From an uncultured bacterium (GTDB taxonomy: Bacteria; Bacillota_I; Bacilli_A; RF39; UBA660), in contig CASEDN010000043.1 of the NCBI GenBank assembly GCA_949286645.1, positions 1 to 13,375 of the forward strand: 13,375 nucleotides of DNA. The letters are read 5' to 3'. Shown here in pieces: positions 6,690-13,375 of the stretch. Position 1 is the first letter of the stretch. Each line of letters starts with the position of its first letter. A program made the translations under genes and the position numbers. The notes beneath the pieces are model-generated. The model was not told the DNA's origin. It saw only the letters and a program-made list of their open reading frames with translations, and did no database searches.

Positions 6690-7583
6690 ATGAAAAAATT
6701 AATAGATTTACACATTCATAGTAATTTATCTGATGGAGAATTATCTCCTAAAGAAATTATTGATAGAGCAGTTAAAAATGGGGTTAGTGTTATTGCAATA
6801 GCAGATCATGATACAACTCTTGCTTATAATGATGAGTTATTTAATTATGCAAAAGAAAATAATGTTAAATTAATTACAGCTGTAGAAATATCTACTAAGT
6901 ATAAGGGAATAGGTATTCATGTATTAGGATATAACTTTGATATTAATAATAAAAGGTTTACTGATAAGTTATACTCGATTAGAAATGCTAGGCATATTTA
7001 TTTACATGATGTTGCGGCTAAATTAAAAGAGTTGAGTTATATCATTGATGTTGATTCTTTAGATAAGATTGATGCTGTTACTAAAGCTCATATTGCTCTT
7101 AATATTGTAGGAAATATAGAGAATAAAGAATTACTATTAAAAACTTTTGGACATATTCCTAGTAAAGGTGAATTTATTGAAACAATAATGAATGAAGGAT
7201 GTCCATGTTATGTAGAAAAAGAAGCTATTAGTCCTAAGGAAGCTAGTGATTTAATAAGAGAAGCTGGTGGTAAAGTAGTTCTTGCTCATCCTGTTGCATA
7301 TAAATATGAAGATGGTTTAACTGATGATGATATATTAAATCTAGTTAAAGAAATGAAGCCTGATGGTATTGAAGCTAATTACGTTTATTTAGATAGAAAT
7401 GGTAATAAAATCAATGAAAGTACTCATTGGAATAGTTTTGCTAAACATCATAATTTAATAACGACAATAGGTTCTGACTTTCATAAGAATGACGGTATTC
7501 ACTCTGACATTGGTTTAATTAATGAAGACATTGTATTAAATGATAATGAGCTTAACTATATTATTGATAATCTTTTAAAGTAA
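6690..7583 (+). CDS. PHP-domain metal-dependent phosphoesterase
   Basis: The 297-residue product has the complete PHP metal-site set: HIH (His8, His10), Asp15, ADHD (His40), Glu66 in AVEIS, His77 in GIHVLGYNF, His200 in VLAHPVA and Asp263/His265 in GSDFH. The order and length match the stand-alone TrpH/YciV-type group, whose studied members hydrolyse phosphate from nucleoside 3',5'-bisphosphates (pAp-like) or from short RNA 5' ends. The VTKAHIALNIV segment corresponds to the RPHIARAL region of that group. Its exact substrate cannot be read from sequence. The ATG follows AGAGGTG, which overlaps the stop codon of the Fic-like gene, so the two are co-transcribed and probably coupled. Confidence 0.88.
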   Translation: MKKLIDLHIHSNLSDGELSPKEIIDRAVKNGVSVIAIADHDTTLAYNDELFNYAKENNVKLITAVEISTKYKGIGIHVLGYNFDINNKRFTDKLYSIRNARHIYLHDVAAKLKELSYIIDVDSLDKIDAVTKAHIALNIVGNIENKELLLKTFGHIPSKGEFIETIMNEGCPCYVEKEAISPKEASDLIREAGGKVVLAHPVAYKYEDGLTDDDILNLVKEMKPDGIEANYVYLDRNGNKINESTHWNSFAKHHNLITTIGSDFHKNDGIHSDIGLINEDIVLNDNELNYIIDNLLK

Positions 7584-7607
7584 AGAAAGTGCATAATAAC
7601 ACTTTCT
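7584..7607. terminator. Hairpin between convergent genes
   Basis: An 8-bp perfect stem, AGAAAGTG (7584-7591) with CACTTTCT (7600-7607), has an 8-base loop. It begins right after the stop of the PHP gene and overlaps the stop of the convergent ATPase gene (7606-7608). Both sides are T-rich downstream but lack a continuous U-tract, so termination is probable but may be inefficient. Confidence 0.6.
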
Positions 7608-8802
7608 ATTCTTTATCTAATAACCAGTCTAATACGTTTATTTTTCTTATTCCGTTATATGAGACTTCTGGTTCTATATCTCCTACTAGCAAAAATTTTT
7701 GATTATGATCTTTTATACTATCAAGTGATTTTAATTCTCTTTCTAATGTTTTTTCATCTTTAACACTTTCACTTACTTGATAATATTCAACACCCTTACT
7801 ATTTATAGCAACAAAATCTACTTCTAGTTCATCTACTTTACCTATATAAACATCATAACCACGTCTTAAGAGTTCTAAGTAAACAACATTTTCTAAAATA
7901 TGACCTGTATCATTTCCTTTTCTCCCTAATAGAAAATACCTTAATCCAAGATCTGCTACATAATATTTATCACCTGTTTTTAAATACTGTTTCCCTTTTA
8001 TATCATATCTAGTAGCTTTATAGAAAATAAACGACTCTAGTAAAGATGTAATGTAATTTTCAACTGTATGTATACTTATTGTTCGTCCATTTGATACTAA
8101 AGTATCTTTTATTTTATTAGTAGAAGTTATATTACCAATATTATCTAATAAAAAACTAACTACGCTTTGAAGCATTAACATATCCGGAAACTTTCTACGT
8201 GCCATTATATCTTTTAATATTATTGAATCATATATTCCTTTAATGTATTTGTCTACATCATCTATATTATCAAAGTTAAGAACATAAGGAAACGATCCCC
8301 AAGATATGTATTTTTGAAATAACCTATCTATATTATCATCATTATTATTTGCAGATACAAATTCTTTAAAAGATAATGGAAGCATTTTTATTTCTATATA
8401 TCTTCCTGATAAAAGAGTAGCTAATTCTCCTGACAAAAGATTAGCATTAGAGCCAGTTATGTATAAATCAATGTTTTTATTTAAATATAAACCGTCACAA
8501 GCTTTTTGAAATTCTGGTACTACTTGAACTTCGTCTATAAATACATAGGCTTTCTTTGAACTATCTATCTTATTTAATACATAGTTATATAATTTTAAAT
8601 AACTATCTAGTTCATAATAAATTGGGTCCTCTAAATTTATTCTTATTATTTGTTGTTTTTCTATTCCAGAATTCAATAAGAATTCATTGTATAAATCAAA
8701 TAAAGTTGACTTGCCACACCTTCGAATTCCAGTTATTACTTTTATTAAGTCTTTGTCTTTAAAATGTTTTAATTGTTCTAAATATTCATCTCTTGGAATC
8801 AT
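7606..8802 (-). CDS. ATP-binding protein, AAA_14 + DUF4143 type
   Basis: The 398-residue product has Walker A GIRRCGKST (residues 25-33), Walker B YVFIDE (86-91) and the family's sensor/arginine region YITGSNANLLSGELATLLSGRY (114-135). A helical, winged-helix-like middle (about 205-265) is followed by a C-terminal nuclease-fold-like DUF4143 region with ENVVYLELLRRGYDVYIG (304-321), EVDF (327-330) and YYQV (340-343). All ATPase residues look intact. Such proteins are common in gut bacteria and archaea, often in several copies, and their role is not established. The ATG follows AAGGCGGTGAT. It has its own promoter and lies 106 bases after the polymerase gene. No membrane segment is seen. Confidence 0.85.
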   Translation of the reverse strand: MIPRDEYLEQLKHFKDKDLIKVITGIRRCGKSTLFDLYNEFLLNSGIEKQQIIRINLEDPIYYELDSYLKLYNYVLNKIDSSKKAYVFIDEVQVVPEFQKACDGLYLNKNIDLYITGSNANLLSGELATLLSGRYIEIKMLPLSFKEFVSANNNDDNIDRLFQKYISWGSFPYVLNFDNIDDVDKYIKGIYDSIILKDIMARRKFPDMLMLQSVVSFLLDNIGNITSTNKIKDTLVSNGRTISIHTVENYITSLLESFIFYKATRYDIKGKQYLKTGDKYYVADLGLRYFLLGRKGNDTGHILENVVYLELLRRGYDVYIGKVDELEVDFVAINSKGVEYYQVSESVKDEKTLERELKSLDSIKDHNQKFLLVGDIEPEVSYNGIRKINVLDWLLDKE

Positions 8803-8827
8803 TTTCTATATCACCGCCTTTTCTTAT

Positions 8828-8856
8828 ATTATATTTAATAAAAAGATATTTGTCAA
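8828..8856 (-). promoter_or_regulatory. Perfect consensus promoter of the ATPase gene at 7606-8802
   Basis: On the minus strand, TTGACA at 8851-8856 and TATAAT at 8828-8833 are separated by exactly 17 bases, matching the sigma-A consensus at all 12 positions. Such a strong core implies either constant high transcription or dependence on a repressor. The inverted repeats directly upstream are candidate operator sites. Confidence 0.85.
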
Positions 8857-8857
8857 G

Positions 8858-8906
8858 TTTTTGCAATAAGTATGCAAAAAAATATTATTTTCGACATTTT
8901 TTTGCA
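8858..8906. repeat. Nested inverted repeats next to the ATPase promoter
   Basis: Three copies of TTTTTGCA in alternating orientation lie between the polymerase stop and the ATPase -35 box. TTTTTGCA (8858-8865) faces TGCAAAAA (8873-8880) across 7 bases. The same middle copy, extended to TGCAAAAAAAT (8873-8883), faces ATTTTTTTGCA (8896-8906) across 12 bases with 11 perfect pairs. The middle arm can pair with only one partner at a time. This could be an operator array, or the larger hairpin could be a poor terminator for the polymerase gene, since it lacks GC pairs and a proper U-tail. Confidence 0.7.
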
Positions 8907-8908
8907 CA

Positions 8909-10117
8909 TTATCTTCTTTCAATATTATAATCTTCTTCTTTCTTACTAGCTCTTATAACACTACCTTTTCCATACTTTTTAATAATGCTATCCATGACTT
9001 CCTCTACCTTATCTACTACTTTTACATCTGATTCTTCAAACAAAGACATTTGACTAACTGCTTTCTCTTTTAAATCACCTAATCTTACTCCTATATTTCT
9101 AATAGGATCTTCTTTCCAACTAGCTTCAAAAACCCGTTTAACACCTTTATAGATTTCTTCTGTTACATTAGTAGGATTATCTAAAGTAATTTGATGAGAA
9201 TAGTTTTTAAACAGATTATTTCTATAAGTAACGGCAATAGTTCCTGTATATAGTTTTTGACTTCTTAAAGTAAAAGAGACTTCTTCTGTTTCACTAAATA
9301 ATATTTTTAATAAGTCTTCTTTTCTAGTTACATCATAAGGTAAAGTTCTTGAAATACTAATACATTTATTTTTAGCATTTCTAGGTTCTACTTTACTATA
9401 ATCTATTCCTAATGCTGCTTCTTTAAAATAGTCTCCCTGGCTTTTAAAATATCTTCTTAGTAAATTTATATTAGACTCTGCTAAATCTTTAATAGTATAT
9501 ATTCCTAAGTCATTTAACTTTTTTGCAGAACTTTTACCTAGCATAAATAAATCATTTACTTTTAAAGGCCACATTTTAGTCTTAACTTCATTTAAATAAA
9601 GAGTATGTACTTTATCTGGCTTTTCAAAGTCACTAGCCATTTTAGCACATAATTTATTCTCACCTATACCTACATTGACTGTGAAACCAAACTTTTCTTT
9701 GATTTCATCTTTTATTTTGTGAGCTAATTTTACATAATTGTTACCATAAAGAAGAGATGTCCCCGTAAGGTCGAGAAAACATTCATCAATTGAATACTGT
9801 TCAATTATAGGAGTATAACTAGCTAGGTAATTATATAATTTTTTAGATTCTTCTTTATAAAAAGCGTAGTTAGGAGGAAATACTTGTAAGTTTTTACATT
9901 TACTTCTTGCACTATATAAAGTTTCAGCTGTTACAATTCCATATTTCTTGGCAATCGGGCTTTTAGCAAGAACAATACCGCGTCTTGCCTTTTCATCTCC
10001 TCCTATTACAGAAGGAATTTTTCTAATATCTTGTTTAAAGCCATGATTAAGCAAGTAAATTGCAGTCCAAGATAAAAAAGCATTATTAACATCTATATGG
10101 AAAATAATTCTTTTCAT
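8909..10117 (-). CDS. Y-family DNA polymerase (DinB/UmuC type)
   Basis: The chosen start is the ATG at 10115-10117, which has AAGGAGG six bases upstream; an in-frame extension to 10165 would run through the promoter. The 402-residue product starts MKRIIFHIDVNNAFLSW. Asp9 and Asp111-Glu112 (YSIDECFLDL) are the metal-binding catalytic acids, and Phe14 is in the steric-gate position that excludes ribonucleotides. A helix-hairpin-helix region is near 185-215 and the little-finger domain covers about 250-350. QMSLF (356-360) matches the beta-clamp-binding motif. It should act in translesion synthesis at stalled forks. The DVNNAFLSW and RRGIVLAKSPIAKKYG segments suggest a Firmicutes subgroup rather than classical DinB; I leave the symbol blank. 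Confidence 0.93.
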   Translation of the reverse strand: MKRIIFHIDVNNAFLSWTAIYLLNHGFKQDIRKIPSVIGGDEKARRGIVLAKSPIAKKYGIVTAETLYSARSKCKNLQVFPPNYAFYKEESKKLYNYLASYTPIIEQYSIDECFLDLTGTSLLYGNNYVKLAHKIKDEIKEKFGFTVNVGIGENKLCAKMASDFEKPDKVHTLYLNEVKTKMWPLKVNDLFMLGKSSAKKLNDLGIYTIKDLAESNINLLRRYFKSQGDYFKEAALGIDYSKVEPRNAKNKCISISRTLPYDVTRKEDLLKILFSETEEVSFTLRSQKLYTGTIAVTYRNNLFKNYSHQITLDNPTNVTEEIYKGVKRVFEASWKEDPIRNIGVRLGDLKEKAVSQMSLFEESDVKVVDKVEEVMDSIIKKYGKGSVIRASKKEEDYNIERR

Positions 10118-10136
10118 AAAATTCCTCCTTTTCTCT

Positions 10137-10165
10137 ATAATATAATACATTAGTTCTATTTTCAA
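10137..10165 (-). promoter_or_regulatory. Predicted promoter of the Y-family polymerase gene, with a LexA-like site in the spacer
   Basis: TTGAAA at 10160-10165 and TATTAT at 10137-10142 on the minus strand have a 17-base spacer. Transcription would start near 10130, right at the ribosome-binding site, so the leader is very short. Within the spacer, GAACTAATGTAT (10145-10156) resembles the Gram-positive LexA site, GAAC-N4-GTTC, in its left half and partly in its right half. SOS control would suit this gene, but the match is incomplete. Confidence 0.55.
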
Positions 10166-10167
10166 TA

Positions 10168-10200
10168 GAAAAAGATAACCAATTCTTGGTTATCTTTTTC
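10168..10200. terminator. Strong rho-independent terminator after gpmI
   Basis: A 15-bp perfect stem, GAAAAAGATAACCAA (10168-10182) with TTGGTTATCTTTTTC (10186-10200), has a TTC loop. The A- and T-runs in the arms give a U-tract in either direction. It lies 22 bases after the gpmI stop and separates gpmI from the downstream polymerase gene, whose -35 box starts just beyond it. Confidence 0.88.
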
Positions 10201-10222
10201 CACAATTAATATGGATAAACTT

Positions 10223-11719
10223 TTATATTAAGTTATTGCCAGTCATTTCTTCTGGCTTTTCTATATCCATATATTTTAATATTGTAGGAGCAATATCTCC
10301 TAATTTACCTGTTTTTATTTCCTTGATGTTATGGTCAGTAATGATAAATGGTACAGGACTTGTAGTGTGAGCAGTTATAACTTCGCCTTTTTCATCTTCC
10401 ATAATTTCAGAATTACCATGATCTGCGGTTATAAACATAGTAAAGTCTTTCTCCTTACTTGCTTCATATAGTCTTCCAATATTTTCATTAACGGTTTTAA
10501 CTGCTTCTACAACTTTATCAAATTTACCAGTATGTCCTACCATATCACAGTTAGCAAAGTTTAAAATAATTAAATCATATTTATCCATTACTTCTATTAA
10601 TTTATCAGTTACTTCATAAGCGCTCATAGCAGGATACATATCATAAGTTGCTACATCTTTTCTTGGTACAATTATTTTATCTGTATTAGGAATATCTTTT
10701 TCTTCTCCTCCATCAAAGAAATATGTAACATGTGGATATTTACTAGCTTCTGCTATTCTTAGTATTTTTAGCCCTTTTGATGCAGCATATTCTCCTAATG
10801 TATTAGTTAGATGCATTGGTGGGAAAGCAGGAGTTGCCATGACTGTATGTTCTGGTGTCATCATTGTAACTAGTTTTACATTTTTAAAATCTACTCTTGG
10901 AAACTCTTTAAAGTCTTTATTAGTTAGAGCAGTGAATGTTTGAGTAATACGGTCTGGTCTAAAGTTAAGCATTACCATACCATCATTTTCTTTAAGTGTT
11001 CCATCATCTATTAATTTAGCAGGAACAATAAATTCATCCATAATATTTTGTTTATATGAATCTTCTATATATTCTTTATATGAATCTATTTTTGAGCCCT
11101 CTCCATGCACTAATAAATCATAATACTTCTTAGTAACATTCCACATTCTTTCTCTATCCATAGAATAATATCTTCCGGAAATATCTGCTAGTTTACCAAA
11201 ACCTAATTCATTTAGTTTATTAGTTAACTCATCTAAGAATTTAAGGGCAACATCTGGAAGAGTATCTCTACCATCTAGAAAAGCATGAACATAGACATTA
11301 TGGAAGTTCTCTTTTTTACATAAGTCTAACATTGCAAAGAAGTGATTTATATGAGAATGAACTCCTCCATCACTTAATAGTCCAAATAAATGTAGAGATG
11401 AATTATTTTCTTTACAGTGATTAATTACATCTAGTAAGACTTTATTTTTAAAGAAACTGCCATCTTCTATAGCATGATTAATTTGCATAAGTGGTTGGTC
11501 TACAACACGTCCTGCTCCTATATTTAAATGTCCTACTTCACTATTACCCATTTGCCCAGCAGGAAGTCCTACCGCTTCACCACTTGCTTCTAATGTGGTA
11601 TGAGGATATTCCTTCCATAGATTTATAATATTTTCTGGATTAGCGGTGATTATAGCATTACCTTTCTTTTCTTCTCTATAGCCAAAACCATCTATAATTG
11701 TTAATAAGACTTTTTTCAT
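10223..11719 (-). CDS. gpmI: 2,3-bisphosphoglycerate-independent phosphoglycerate mutase
   Basis: This enzyme interconverts 3- and 2-phosphoglycerate in glycolysis through a phosphoserine intermediate and two metal ions (Mn in spore-forming Bacillota). The 498-residue product begins MKKVLLTIIDGFGYREE, with metal-ligand Asp10 and the nucleophile Ser60 in GQMGNSEVGHLNIGAGR. Further conserved parts are LLSDGGVHSHINH, the DGRDT loop, MVMLNFRPDR and the C-terminal ADHGNSE. Length is close to the usual 510 or so. The ATG follows AAGGAGAG, which overlaps the stop of the upstream ATPase gene 12 bases away. No separate promoter is evident, so it appears to depend on the ATPase promoter. Confidence 0.97.
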   Translation of the reverse strand: MKKVLLTIIDGFGYREEKKGNAIITANPENIINLWKEYPHTTLEASGEAVGLPAGQMGNSEVGHLNIGAGRVVDQPLMQINHAIEDGSFFKNKVLLDVINHCKENNSSLHLFGLLSDGGVHSHINHFFAMLDLCKKENFHNVYVHAFLDGRDTLPDVALKFLDELTNKLNELGFGKLADISGRYYSMDRERMWNVTKKYYDLLVHGEGSKIDSYKEYIEDSYKQNIMDEFIVPAKLIDDGTLKENDGMVMLNFRPDRITQTFTALTNKDFKEFPRVDFKNVKLVTMMTPEHTVMATPAFPPMHLTNTLGEYAASKGLKILRIAEASKYPHVTYFFDGGEEKDIPNTDKIIVPRKDVATYDMYPAMSAYEVTDKLIEVMDKYDLIILNFANCDMVGHTGKFDKVVEAVKTVNENIGRLYEASKEKDFTMFITADHGNSEIMEDEKGEVITAHTTSPVPFIITDHNIKEIKTGKLGDIAPTILKYMDIEKPEEMTGNNLI

Positions 11720-11731
11720 TTTTCACTCTCC

Positions 11732-13009
11732 TTAATATATTTGTTCGTTTAAACAAAATATTGCATAAATCGGTAAATACCTAACATTTTTCTTAGTACT
11801 GAAATTATTCTCAGTAATACGATAGGCATCTGTTACAATATATTTTTTCATAAAGACTGATAGACTCTTTACTTTAGAGCCTTGTTTTGTAGCAAGTTCT
11901 ATAGGAATAATTTTACCCATTCTATTTTGAATAACAAAGTTTACTTCAGCTTTTCCTTCTGATTGGTAATAATATAGAGAATAGCCTGCTTCTACTAAAG
12001 TATGAGCGATATGATTTTCATATAAAGCTTGTTTAATATTATCATCTACTGCTAATCTATCTTTAGTCAAATTATATCTCATACTTAAAAGACCATCATC
12101 TGGTAAATATAGTTTAAAACTATCAAGTTCACGGCAACTAGATAAAGGGGACTTTGCTACTCTTATTTTATATGAACGATATACTAATTGATTAGTTACT
12201 AGATAATTGATAGAATTTTCAAATTCTTTAGCTCGTCTTCCATAACCTAGAAGACCATATTGAAATTTTTTATTTTCTTTTTCTAATTGTTTAGGTATAC
12301 TTTCCATAACTTCAATACCACGTTCTATATCTATTAAATTTTTACTATTTAATAGTTCGCTCTTATTAATATCAAAGACTCTTTCTTTAATACTATCTAA
12401 GTATCCATAATGACATTTATTAGCATAAGCATCTACTACTTCAGGAATTCCTCCTGTTATTAAATATTCATAGAAATAATCTAAGGCTTTAGTATGAACA
12501 CTACAACTTCTATGATTATTATAGGCATATCTTATTTTATCAGCTGTTTCCCTTTCTCCAATAGCCCATAAAAATTCTTCATAGTCCATTTCTGTCATTA
12601 TCTTATATTGGAATTCTTCTCCTCTAAATTTTAAGAGAGAATCTCTACTTGATGTTATAGCGATAACATGATAATCATTTTTATCATAACCAAATAGTTT
12701 TATACCTTTAATAATCTCTTCATCTGTAACATTATCAAAGATTATTAGAGTATCATTTTTAACAATAGGAACTTCTGATATTATACTTAACGCTTCTGCT
12801 AGTCTTGTAATAGATCTTTCTTTTTTAAACAAGTCTTTTAAAATAGTATTATGGTCAGTATTAAAGTAAGCGACATACTGATAGTTTTGTTTACCAAAGT
12901 CTAAAGCTGTATAAGTCTTACCTACTTGTCTTGTTCCAATGATTAATAATGGTTTTCTTATTAAGTCTGTTTTCCATTTCAATAAAAATTTATTAATTTT
13001 TCGTTCCAT
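11732..13009 (-). CDS. Divergent AAA_14/DUF4143-type ATPase upstream of gpmI
   Basis: The 425-residue product has a good Walker A, GTRQVGKT (residues 25-32). The Walker B region reads LIIFDN (88-93), with Asn93 where relatives have the catalytic Glu (typically FDEIQ). The DUF4143-like end (about 325-390) reads AEVNFVIQ and IIPIELATKQGSKVKSLSVFMKKY, against the usual EVDFVIQ and PIEVK, so an acidic residue has become Asn and the E-x-K spacing is shifted. It probably binds ATP but may hydrolyse it slowly. Role unknown. The ATG follows GGGAGGTGA. It is the first gene of a transcript that also carries gpmI. Only modest resemblance to the ATPase at 7606-8802 is visible beyond shared architecture. 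Confidence 0.8.
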   Translation of the reverse strand: MERKINKFLLKWKTDLIRKPLLIIGTRQVGKTYTALDFGKQNYQYVAYFNTDHNTILKDLFKKERSITRLAEALSIISEVPIVKNDTLIIFDNVTDEEIIKGIKLFGYDKNDYHVIAITSSRDSLLKFRGEEFQYKIMTEMDYEEFLWAIGERETADKIRYAYNNHRSCSVHTKALDYFYEYLITGGIPEVVDAYANKCHYGYLDSIKERVFDINKSELLNSKNLIDIERGIEVMESIPKQLEKENKKFQYGLLGYGRRAKEFENSINYLVTNQLVYRSYKIRVAKSPLSSCRELDSFKLYLPDDGLLSMRYNLTKDRLAVDDNIKQALYENHIAHTLVEAGYSLYYYQSEGKAEVNFVIQNRMGKIIPIELATKQGSKVKSLSVFMKKYIVTDAYRITENNFSTKKNVRYLPIYAIFCLNEQIY

Positions 13010-13042
13010 TTAGTGTAGTCACCTCCCACATCTTCTAATATA

Positions 13043-13071
13043 AGTATATATTTATTCTTTTGTTTAGTCAA
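13043..13071 (-). promoter_or_regulatory. Predicted promoter of the ATPase-gpmI transcript
   Basis: On the minus strand, TTGACT (13066-13071) and TATACT (13043-13048) are separated by 17 bases. The 9-mer TTGCAAAAA lies two bases upstream of the -35 (13074-13082), inside a perfect 10-base palindrome, TTTTGCAAAA (13075-13084). The other ATPase promoter has the same 9-mer one base from its -35. Confidence 0.75.
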
Positions 13072-13082
13072 TATTTTTGCAA

Positions 13083-13109
13083 AATAAAAAGACTACTACT
13101 GCTCGTCTT
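13083..13109 (-). terminator. Weak terminator downstream of spo0A
   Basis: On the minus strand, AAGAC (13109-13105) can pair with GTCTT (13093-13089) across 11 bases, followed by TTTATTTT. The stem is only 5 bp, but its position, 11 bases after the spo0A stop, and the T-rich tail favour a terminator. Confidence 0.45.
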
Positions 13110-13119
13110 AATAATATTA

Positions 13120-13375
13120 TTACTGCCTAATTGCATCTTGATGAAATTCAAGACGGAGTTTATCTGCGACTGTGACAATAAATTCTGAATTAGTTGGTTT
13201 TGCTTTATCAATATCAACACTATGTCCAAAGATTTCTTCCATTAACTGCCAATTACCTCTATTCCAACTTACTTCAATAGCATGTCTTATAGCACGTTCT
13301 ACACGAGAGACTGTTGTATCAAATTTCTCTGCTATATCAGGATATAGTTCTTTAGTAATCCCACCTATTACTTCA
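13120..13375 (-). CDS. spo0A: Stage 0 sporulation protein A, C-terminal DNA-binding part, cut by the right edge
   Basis: The minus strand encodes 84 residues to a TAA at 13120-13122. Key segments are TVSRVERAIRHAIEVSWNRG (residues 21-40 of the fragment), IFGHSVDIDKAKPTNSEF and ADKLRLE, which match the sigma-A-contacting and recognition-helix region of Spo0A closely. Spo0A is the phosphorelay response regulator that commits cells to sporulation and binds TGTCGAA-type sites. The tail after LRLE is about eight residues (FHQDAIRQ), slightly different from the Bacillus ending. The receiver domain lies outside the window. Confidence 0.95.
   Translation of the reverse strand, partial: EVIGGITKELYPDIAEKFDTTVSRVERAIRHAIEVSWNRGNWQLMEEIFGHSVDIDKAKPTNSEFIVTVADKLRLEFHQDAIRQ

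Noticed and set aside
8556..8869. Two short plus-strand frames opposite the ATPase N-terminus
   Set aside because: They are antisense to the Walker A/B region and have no ribosome-binding site; one runs through the ATPase promoter.
8896..8906. Inverted repeat after the polymerase gene as a standard terminator
   Set aside because: The stem is nearly all A-U and the bases after it are not a U-tract; recorded instead as a repeat/operator candidate.
10118..10165. Sixteen-residue N-terminal extension of the polymerase
   Set aside because: It would overlap the predicted promoter and ribosome-binding site; the family begins at the catalytic motif close to MKRIIFHID.
7606..13009. The ATPases as parts of a toxin-antitoxin or phage-defence island with the Fic protein
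   Set aside because: DUF4143 ATPases are widespread singletons, both here have their own promoters, and no small antitoxin-like gene or mobile-element gene is visible nearby.

Overview
The window is AT-rich, with Shine-Dalgarno sequences of the AAGGAGG type, consensus sigma-A-like promoters, the S10 ribosomal-protein cluster in Gram-positive order, and the 3' end of a spo0A gene at the right edge. Together these point to a low-GC Bacillota. Retention of Spo0A suggests a spore-former or a descendant of one, perhaps an uncultured Bacilli/Erysipelotrichia-like gut lineage; that placement is inference.

Positions 1-4846, minus strand: the S10 operon, read right to left as rpsJ-rplC-rplD-rplW-rplB-rpsS-rplV-rpsC-rplP-rpmC, with rpmC cut by the left edge. 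Genes overlap or lie 1-53 bases apart, and each has a strong ribosome-binding site. A promoter (-35 at 4995-5000, extended -10 at 4972-4977) lies upstream of rpsJ and is followed by a structured leader of about 120 nt. The longest internal gap, between rplC and rplD, holds a hairpin that abuts the rplD ribosome-binding site.

Positions 4847-5790: an intergenic and decayed region. It holds an orphan terminator whose better U-tract points the same way as the S10 operon, a probable 3' remnant of a minus-strand gene, and a short plus-strand ORF resembling the C-terminal half of DUF1835/DUF3658 proteins.

Positions 5737-7607, plus strand: a two-gene unit with its own promoter. It encodes a Fic-fold protein lacking the catalytic histidine and a PHP-domain phosphoesterase with an intact metal site. 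A hairpin shared with the convergent gene ends it.

Positions 7606-13009, minus strand, read right to left: a divergent AAA_14/DUF4143-type ATPase with gpmI (glycolytic phosphoglycerate mutase) immediately behind it; a strong terminator; a Y-family DNA polymerase with its own promoter; then a second AAA_14/DUF4143 ATPase with a perfect consensus promoter. The promoters of both ATPases carry the same 9-mer, TTGCAAAAA, next to the -35 box, and the second sits beside a set of nested inverted repeats. Positions 13120-13375 encode the Spo0A C-terminal DNA-binding region.

The ribosomal cluster is ordinary housekeeping. The unusual material is the degenerate Fic protein with its phosphoesterase partner, the two ATPases with shared promoter architecture (one fused into a glycolytic operon), and the regulatory structures around them. 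I see no CRISPR array, insertion sequence, tRNA or rRNA.
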